Assembly: GCF_900115435.1 (NCBI RefSeq)
Contig: NZ_FOWK01000010.1
Span: forward strand, 62,001 to 126,000
Direction of reading: 5' to 3'
From: Prevotella sp. tf2-5
Lineage (GTDB): Bacteria > Bacteroidota > Bacteroidia > Bacteroidales > Bacteroidaceae
Length of the DNA: 64,000 bases
Position numbers and translations under genes: made by a program. How positions within the stretch are numbered: the stretch's first letter is position 1; each line of letters opens with the position of its first letter. This document shows, piece after piece, positions 59,237-64,000 of the stretch. Below the pieces are notes generated by a model. It was given only the letters and a program-made list of their open reading frames with translations, ran no database searches and was not told the origin of the DNA.

Positions 59237-60316
59237 CTTCTCCTGTTCCTTCCGTATGACATACCGTTGGTAGTAAGTCAGCAACAGCGTTGTCATCGGC
59301 AAGGCGATAATCATACCCAAGATTCCCAGCAGAGAACCCCAGATAGAGAGGGAGAGCAGGATGATGGCGGCGTTGAGTCCCATCACCTTACCCATGATCT
59401 TGGGAGTGAGGAAGGTGTCCTGGATGAGTTGGACGACACAGAACACGATGATGACCATCAGCATGATGAGCCAGAAGCTCTGACCTGTATCCGCAGCCTT
59501 GACGATCGCCAGCAGGATGGCAGGGATGAAACCAATCAGTTGCAGATAGGGTACCATGTTCAGCAGTCCGATGAACATTCCCAGTCCGATAGCCATTGGG
59601 AAGTCGATGATGAGGAAACCGATACTGAACAGGACTCCTACGCAGAATGCCACCAGACCCTGTCCACGGAAATACTTGTTCATACCTTCCTGTACGTCAT
59701 TGACTAGTCTCACTACCATGTTACGGTATTTCTGGGGCAGCAGCTCCGGCCATCCCTGTGTGAACTTCTCATAGTCGATGAGGATAAACAGCGTGTAAAT
59801 AAGTACCATGACTACTGTGACGAGACCAGAGAGGGCACTGAACGACTGCATCAGTACGTTCCATACCTTGGGTGTCGCCTCCTTGATGGTATTGATGAAA
59901 CCCTCCTGGGTCACTATCGCCTTGATATCCTCAACTGTCAGATGCTCACGGATGAACATCTCTATCTGGTCCGGGATATTGTTTGCTAATGCGTCTTTGG
60001 TGACATATTCTATCAGCATGTCCTTCACACGCATCATCTCCTCAATAATCGGAGGTATCATCAACCAAAAAGCACATACCAATACGAGATTGACGGCTAT
60101 CAGGGCACAGAGTATCGCCACGACCCGATAGCGCATCTTACAGCGATATTGGAAGAATTTCACCAACGGGAATAACATATAGGCGATGAGCCATGCGAGG
60201 AAGAAGGGCAGCAGGACGTTGCTCAACCGGTCGAGCAACAGGTAGGCTCCTACAAAGCCGGCAACCACAAGGGCACCCCGCACAAATGAGTCAAAAGTAA
60301 TCTCTTTTCGTTCCAT
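59222..60316 (-). CDS. AI-2E family transporter
   Basis: 364 residues with about eight hydrophobic segments. AI-2E/PerM features: FFLAWLIAYMLFPLVKFFQ near the start, FRGQGLVAFCVGVLFSIGFLIIDFPMAIGLG (in pieces), GLLNMVPYLQLIGFIPAILLA, and the C-terminal IQDTFLTPKIMGKVMGLNAAIILLS. Members are secondary transporters of autoinducer-2 or Na+/H+ exchangers. The KKMKD tail is encoded by the 7-bp array. It is 7 bp from the P-type ATPase stop. Confidence 0.9.
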   Translation of the reverse strand: MERKEITFDSFVRGALVVAGFVGAYLLLDRLSNVLLPFFLAWLIAYMLFPLVKFFQYRCKMRYRVVAILCALIAVNLVLVCAFWLMIPPIIEEMMRVKDMLIEYVTKDALANNIPDQIEMFIREHLTVEDIKAIVTQEGFINTIKEATPKVWNVLMQSFSALSGLVTVVMVLIYTLFILIDYEKFTQGWPELLPQKYRNMVVRLVNDVQEGMNKYFRGQGLVAFCVGVLFSIGFLIIDFPMAIGLGMFIGLLNMVPYLQLIGFIPAILLAIVKAADTGQSFWLIMLMVIIVFCVVQLIQDTFLTPKIMGKVMGLNAAIILLSLSIWGSLLGILGMIIALPMTTLLLTYYQRYVIRKEQEKKMKD

Positions 60317-60323
60317 ATCTTAT

Positions 60324-62186
60324 TTATTTCAATTTTAGCCTCAAGCTATTCAGTACCACGCTGACACTGGAGAACGCCATGAGTGCCGATGCCCACATGG
60401 GAGTGATCTGCCAAGGGAGTCCGAAGAGGTAGGGGAGTCCTGCCGCCAGCGGTATACAGATGATATTATAGATGAATGCCCAGAACAGGTTCTGGTGAAT
60501 CATATTGACAGTTTGCCTCGACAGTCTGACAGCCTCCGGGATGTGACGGAGGTCAGAGCCCATCAGGGTCACCTGTGCCACATCCATTGCCACATCCGTC
60601 CCTTTTCCCATCGCGATACTTACATCAGCAACGGCAAGTGCCTGGGAGTCGTTGACACCGTCACCCACCATCGCTACATGTCTGCCCTGTCGTTGGAGCT
60701 CACGTACCAGGTCCTCTTTGTCCTGAGGTAATACCTGACTACGATAATGGGTGATACCAGCCTGCTGGGCGATATGGGCGGCACGCTCTTCCTTGTCACC
60801 ACTCATCATATAGACTTCCACGCCCATGTCTTGTAACTTTCTCATCGCTTCCTGGGCGTTACTTTTTAACTCCTCCTGCTGACCTCTTACCTCTGTGAGC
60901 GTACCTGTCTTGTCTATCACCATGGCATCGATATGGCGGATCTCCTCTAACGCAGTAGCGTCTTTGATGAGGATATTCTTCTCCGCGGCTTTGCCGATAC
61001 CCACCATCAGGGCGGTGGGGGTGGCAAGTCCCATGGCACAGGGACAGGCGATCACCAAGACACTGACAGCGGAGAGAACTGCATGGGGTAAGTATACGTG
61101 ACCTCCGATGAGATACCAGGCGAGGAATGTCAACAAGGCGATGCCTCCTACCGCTGGTACGAAAATCAGGGCGATCTTGTCGACAACCCTTTGGACGGGA
61201 GCCTTTGACCCTTGTGCCTCCTGCACCATCCGTATCATATTGGCAAGGACGGTCTTCTGTCCGATCTCCTCCGCTTTGAAACGGAAAGTACCCTCACGGA
61301 CGATGGTTCCGGCTAATACCTTGTCACCCGTATGCTTCTCTACGGCGACAGCCTCGCCCGTCATCATCGACTCGTCGATATAGGCAATGGCATCGCTAAC
61401 CATCTTACCATCCACAGGAACCTTCTCACCGGGACGCACCTCTATCGTGTCACCAGGTTGGAGAGCCGACAGGGGTACTTCCACTACCTCCCCCGTATCT
61501 ACCAGATGTGCTGTCTTGGGAGCCAGTTCCATCAAGGAACGGATAGCGGAGGCAGTACCATGCTTGGCACGCTCCTCCATCAACCGTCCTGTCAGGACGA
61601 AGGTGATAATCATCACGGAGGCGTCAAACCAGGTGTGCCACTCGATACCCTGAGTACCCCAATAACGCTCCCCCCAGAACGTGTTGAACGTGCTGAAGAG
61701 GAAAGAGATACCCGTTGACAATGCTACCAGCGTGTCCATATTGGCGGAGGCATGCAGCAGTTGTCTTGCGGCATTCACATAGAACTGTCTGCCATAGTAC
61801 AGGATATTCAACAAGGCGAGGATCAGCATCGTCTGGTTGGCGATATCGCGTGTACCTATATTGATCCAACCCATGGAGATAGCCATCACCAACAGGGCGA
61901 AGACCCATGAGAGGATGACCTTGTCGCGCAGTCGTCTATATGCCTGTCGCTCTATTGCCTCCACATTGCGGTCTTCCTCCACCACCATGTCGTAGCCGAT
62001 AGCCGCCAGCGCCTCCTTCATCTTCTCTGGAGAGGTCGTTTGCTCGTCGTATTCTATCATTGCCGTCCGTGCGGGCAGGTTGACAGCGGCAGTGGCGACT
62101 CCCTCCGTCTGGTTGAGTCGCTTCTCCACGTTAGCGGCACATCCGGCGCACATCATACCTAACACGGCAAACGTTTTTTTCTCCAT
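60324..62186 (-). CDS. P1B-type copper ATPase lacking the nucleotide-binding domain
   Basis: 620 residues. The N-terminal heavy-metal domain has GMMCAGC (Cys13, Cys16); membrane segments include the copper site CPCAMGLATPTAL (CPC about 381). The phosphorylation motif DKTGTLT (about 422) and MSGDK (about 459), with VGDGVNDSQAL, are intact. But only about 30 residues separate DKTGTLT from the MSGD region, where CopA-type pumps have 120-140 residues forming the ATP-binding N domain with its His-Pro motif. The pump is expected to be unable to bind ATP normally. The frame is open, so this is an in-frame loss. Confidence 0.88.
   Translation of the reverse strand: MEKKTFAVLGMMCAGCAANVEKRLNQTEGVATAAVNLPARTAMIEYDEQTTSPEKMKEALAAIGYDMVVEEDRNVEAIERQAYRRLRDKVILSWVFALLVMAISMGWINIGTRDIANQTMLILALLNILYYGRQFYVNAARQLLHASANMDTLVALSTGISFLFSTFNTFWGERYWGTQGIEWHTWFDASVMIITFVLTGRLMEERAKHGTASAIRSLMELAPKTAHLVDTGEVVEVPLSALQPGDTIEVRPGEKVPVDGKMVSDAIAYIDESMMTGEAVAVEKHTGDKVLAGTIVREGTFRFKAEEIGQKTVLANMIRMVQEAQGSKAPVQRVVDKIALIFVPAVGGIALLTFLAWYLIGGHVYLPHAVLSAVSVLVIACPCAMGLATPTALMVGIGKAAEKNILIKDATALEEIRHIDAMVIDKTGTLTEVRGQQEELKSNAQEAMRKLQDMGVEVYMMSGDKEERAAHIAQQAGITHYRSQVLPQDKEDLVRELQRQGRHVAMVGDGVNDSQALAVADVSIAMGKGTDVAMDVAQVTLMGSDLRHIPEAVRLSRQTVNMIHQNLFWAFIYNIICIPLAAGLPYLFGLPWQITPMWASALMAFSSVSVVLNSLRLKLK
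60859..60893. repeat. Degenerate 7-bp array at the lost N-domain of the ATPase
   Basis: Five loose 7-mers (TTACTTT, TTAACTC, CTCCTGC, TGACCTC, TTACCTC) encode VRGQQEELKSN just after DKTGTLTE, exactly where the N domain should begin. The match is weak. Confidence 0.4.
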
Positions 62187-62203
62187 CTTTTGTGAATTTG
62201 GTG

Positions 62204-62211
62204 CAAATTTA
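62204..62211 (-). promoter_or_regulatory. Promoter -7 element for the copper ATPase operon
   Basis: TAAATTTG on the minus strand, 17 bases before the ATG at 62186. Confidence 0.55.
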
Positions 62212-62339
62212 CGAAAAGTTGAGAGCAGAACAAAAGAAATTTACTTCTTTTTTATGCCGAGACGTGGCAAATTCGTGACAAAGGTCACAAATTTACGAAA
62301 ATTTCTTGCAAAATGTTTGCGTAATTACAGAAAATGTTA

Positions 62340-62347
62340 TACTTTTG
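62340..62347 (+). promoter_or_regulatory. Promoter -7 element for the pheA operon
   Basis: TACTTTTG, about 195 bases before pheA and 37 before the leader-peptide ATG at 62385. Confidence 0.6.
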
Positions 62348-62384
62348 CACCCAATGAGACAAAAATGACAGAAAAATGTTGAAT

Positions 62385-62453
62385 ATGAACGCTTACTTTT
62401 ACGGTTATTACTTTTACTTTGCAGAGACCTGTGAAGCGGTAAGCCGTATGTAA
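62385..62453 (+). CDS. pheA leader peptide (Tyr/Phe-rich)
   Basis: A 22-codon frame from ATG to TAA. Codons 4-12 read YFYGYYFYF, eight aromatic codons in nine. Nothing else in the window has such density. It lies between the promoter and the terminator that precedes pheA, as in leader peptides of the pheA and aroF attenuators of enterobacteria. Its translation would sense charged tRNA-Phe and tRNA-Tyr. Confidence 0.85.
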   Translation: MNAYFYGYYFYFAETCEAVSRM

Positions 62454-62528
62454 GTAAATTAAAGATGAAAGATTCAAAATGAAATAAGGCTCCGCTTCAC
62501 AAACCAAGTGAAAGCGGAGTTTCTTTTT
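62431..62528 (+). promoter_or_regulatory. Attenuator with alternative hairpins before pheA
   Basis: GTGAAGCGG (62431-62439), lying in the 3' part of the leader frame, is complementary to CCGCTTCAC (62492-62500). The latter is also the left arm of a terminator: CTCCGCTTCAC pairs with GTGAAAGCGGAG and is followed by TTTCTTTTT (62490-62528). A ribosome stalled at the Tyr/Phe codons leaves the first segment free to block the terminator; a ribosome reaching TAA at 62453 covers it and lets the terminator form. Confidence 0.8.
62455..62482. repeat. 7-bp array inside the pheA attenuator
   Basis: Four 7-mers (TAAATTA, AAGATGA, AAGATTC, AAAATGA) occupy the spacer between the leader-peptide stop and the terminator. 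Confidence 0.65.
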
Positions 62529-62541
62529 AAATAATGAAGAG

Positions 62542-63384
62542 ATGAAGAGAATTGCGATACAAGGATTAATCGGGTCGTTCCACGACATAGCGGCACATCT
62601 GTATTTCGAGGATGAGCAGATACAACTCATCTGCTGTTCTACCTTCGAGCAGGTGTTCCAGTCTATCAAGCAGGATCCTACGGCAATCGGTATGCTCGCC
62701 ATCGAGAATACCATTGCGGGCTCATTGCTGCATAACTACGAGTTATTGCGTGACTCAGGTACTACTATCGTGGGAGAGCATAAGCTGCATATCTCCCATT
62801 GTATCTGTTGCCTGCCTGACGACGACTGGGATACCATCACGGAGATCCACTCCCATCCCGTCGCCCTGATGCAGTGTAGGGAGTTCCTTGCCCAGCATCC
62901 GGACATGAAACATGTGGAGGCGGAGGATACGGCAGGTAGTGCCAAGATGATTGCCGAGGGACAGCATAAGGGCTGGGCGGCTATCTGTCACGCAGAGGCT
63001 GCCAGACTCTATGGCTTGAAAGTTCTCGAAGACCATATCGAGGACAACAAGCATAACTTCACCCGCTTCCTCGTCGTGTCGAATCCCAACAAGGCAGACT
63101 TGCTCCGTCCGTTGACGGAGGCAAACAAAGCGAGCATCGTCTTCTCACTGCCTCACGAGGAGGGTAGTCTGTCGCATGTCCTCGCCATCCTCTCGTTCTA
63201 TAAGATCAACCTGACGAAGATACAGTCGCTGCCGATTATCGGAAGGGAATGGGAATACCTGTTCTATGTCGATGTGATGTATGACGACCTGACACGCTAT
63301 CGTCAGTCGATAGACGCGATTATCCCATTAACCAAGGACTTTAAGATTTTAGGAGAATACAAAGATGGCAAACAAACGAATTGA
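62542..63384 (+). CDS. pheA: Prephenate dehydratase
   Basis: Converts prephenate to phenylpyruvate for phenylalanine synthesis. 280 residues: the catalytic part has IAIQGLIGSFHDIAA, AIENTIAGSLLHNYELL, EDTAGSAKMIAEG and the HNFTRF motif (about 172-178) with the essential Thr-Arg. An ACT regulatory domain follows (about 190-275; KASIVFSLPHEEGSLSHVLAIL in pieces). There is no chorismate mutase domain. It overlaps the following aminotransferase gene by 20 bp and is controlled by the upstream attenuator. Confidence 0.95.
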   Translation: MKRIAIQGLIGSFHDIAAHLYFEDEQIQLICCSTFEQVFQSIKQDPTAIGMLAIENTIAGSLLHNYELLRDSGTTIVGEHKLHISHCICCLPDDDWDTITEIHSHPVALMQCREFLAQHPDMKHVEAEDTAGSAKMIAEGQHKGWAAICHAEAARLYGLKVLEDHIEDNKHNFTRFLVVSNPNKADLLRPLTEANKASIVFSLPHEEGSLSHVLAILSFYKINLTKIQSLPIIGREWEYLFYVDVMYDDLTRYRQSIDAIIPLTKDFKILGEYKDGKQTN

Positions 63385-64000
63385 ACCAGCAGATAGATTA
63401 AGTTTAGTCAGTGAGTATTATTTCAGTCGTAAACTGAAAGAGGTCGCCCAGCTCAATGCGGAGGGTAAGGATATTATCAGTCTTGCCATCGGCAGTCCTG
63501 ACATGCCGCCCTCAGAGAAGACCATCGAGAAACTATGTGAGGTGGCTCACCAACCCAATGCCCATGGCTATCAGCCTACGATGGGTACCCCGGAGTTGCG
63601 TGAGGCAATGGCTCGTTTCTACAAGCGTTGGTATGATGTCGACCTGGACGCGAAGACGGAACTGTTGCCGTTGATTGGCTCGAAGGAGGGTATCCTTCAT
63701 GTCACCCTCGCTTTTGTCAATCCTGGTGATAAGGTGCTGGTACCTAATCCCGGCTATCCTACCTATACCTCTCTGTCGAAGATATTAGGTGCCGACGTCG
63801 TTTATTATAACCTGAAGGAGGACAATGGCTGGCAGCCCGACTTCGAGCAGTTGGAGGACATCATACATCATACATCTAACATCAGACTTCTTTGGACTAA
63901 TTATCCCAATATGCCGACGGGTGGACGGGCTCAGCGTGAGACTTACGAGCGTCTGGTGCGGTTTGCCAAGGATCACGATATCGTCGTGGTGAACGACAAC
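63365..64000 (+). CDS. Class I/II aminotransferase, 5' part
   Basis: Runs off the right edge after 212 codons. MANKRIEPADRLSLVSEYYFSRKL starts a PLP fold-type I aminotransferase (read in pieces). Typical features are LAIGSPDMPPS, YQPTMGTPELREAMARFY, NPGYPTY and WTNYPNMPTGG. The last is typical of the LL-diaminopimelate/aromatic aminotransferase branch. Next to pheA it probably transaminates phenylpyruvate or hydroxyphenylpyruvate. A 7-bp array (63859-63886) lies within the frame. The catalytic Lys lies beyond the window. Confidence 0.9.
   Translation, partial: MANKRIEPADRLSLVSEYYFSRKLKEVAQLNAEGKDIISLAIGSPDMPPSEKTIEKLCEVAHQPNAHGYQPTMGTPELREAMARFYKRWYDVDLDAKTELLPLIGSKEGILHVTLAFVNPGDKVLVPNPGYPTYTSLSKILGADVVYYNLKEDNGWQPDFEQLEDIIHHTSNIRLLWTNYPNMPTGGRAQRETYERLVRFAKDHDIVVVNDN
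63859..63886. repeat. 7-bp array in frame in the aminotransferase
   Basis: Four 7-mers CATCATA/CATCTAA encode IIHHTSNI just before the conserved LLWTNYPNMPTGG segment. Confidence 0.75.

Overview
The window is 64 kb of a Bacteroidales chromosome and looks most like Prevotella in the broad sense (a gut or rumen lineage). The sequence shows GC near 47-48% in coding DNA, more than twenty promoters of the Bacteroidetes type (TAnnTTTG) and few Shine-Dalgarno sequences. Typical family content includes a GH10 xylanase with an inserted carbohydrate-binding module, type III glutamine synthetase, the sigma-54 regulator/lptE/TPR/secG cluster, pyrK-pyrD, many signal-peptide lipoproteins, and a pheA-aminotransferase operon. 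The genus is inferred; no rRNA is present to fix it.

Layout. 0-3.1 kb: small enzymes (flavin reductase end, DUF1349 lipoprotein, DUF1294, metallo-hydrolase, YbjQ, carbonic anhydrase). 3.1-3.7 kb: a non-coding repeat island, then tRNA-His. 3.8-9 kb, minus strand: secG, TPR protein, lptE, sigma-54 activator, pdxA, rlmN. 9.1-14.1 kb: a 1223-residue GT2/DUF4922/SpoIID fusion plus an AmpG-like transporter. 14.4-22.3 kb: lipoprotein, cysE, a TonB-plug-like surface protein, M15 peptidase, 5'-nucleotidase, secreted LOG protein, cation:proton antiporter. 22.3-26.2 kb: a second repeat island split by a toxin-antitoxin pair with a frameshifted toxin, then an AT-rich modular GIY-YIG protein. 26.2-37.5 kb: SH3-like secreted pair, glnN, xylanase, aguB, aguA, FetAB-like exporter, NUC1 endonuclease, AAA ATPase. 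37.6-50 kb: PurF paralogue, Nif3, zinc-ribbon protein, sensor kinase, holA, pyrK-pyrD, aroC, slyD. 50-54 kb: an AmmeMemoRadiSam locus between 200-bp direct repeats. 54.1-54.7 kb: third repeat island. 54.8-64 kb: M48 and C1 peptidases, a GT2-GH3 fusion, AI-2E permease, a P-type ATPase without its nucleotide-binding domain, and pheA behind a Tyr/Phe-rich attenuator.

The strongest unexplained signals are non-coding. First, three intergenic islands (3.1-3.6, 22.3-23.6 and 54.1-54.6 kb) are built of units repeating every 22 bp. They share sequence with each other, including an 82-bp block that is identical, in inverted orientation, 32 kb apart. Second, at least fourteen short arrays with a 7-bp period (and three with an 8-bp period) are scattered through the window. 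Many sit exactly between a stop codon and the next start codon, sometimes supplying those codons. Five more lie in frame inside conserved genes (TPR protein, rlmN, aguA, the MEMO-AMMECR1 fusion and the last aminotransferase). The words differ from array to array, but the period, length and placement are the same, which suggests one unnamed process that makes or moves them.

Other points of interest are the pheA attenuator with its leader peptide, five genes whose start codon lies 4-5 nt after the promoter (probable leaderless mRNAs), and several domain fusions or losses described under findings.
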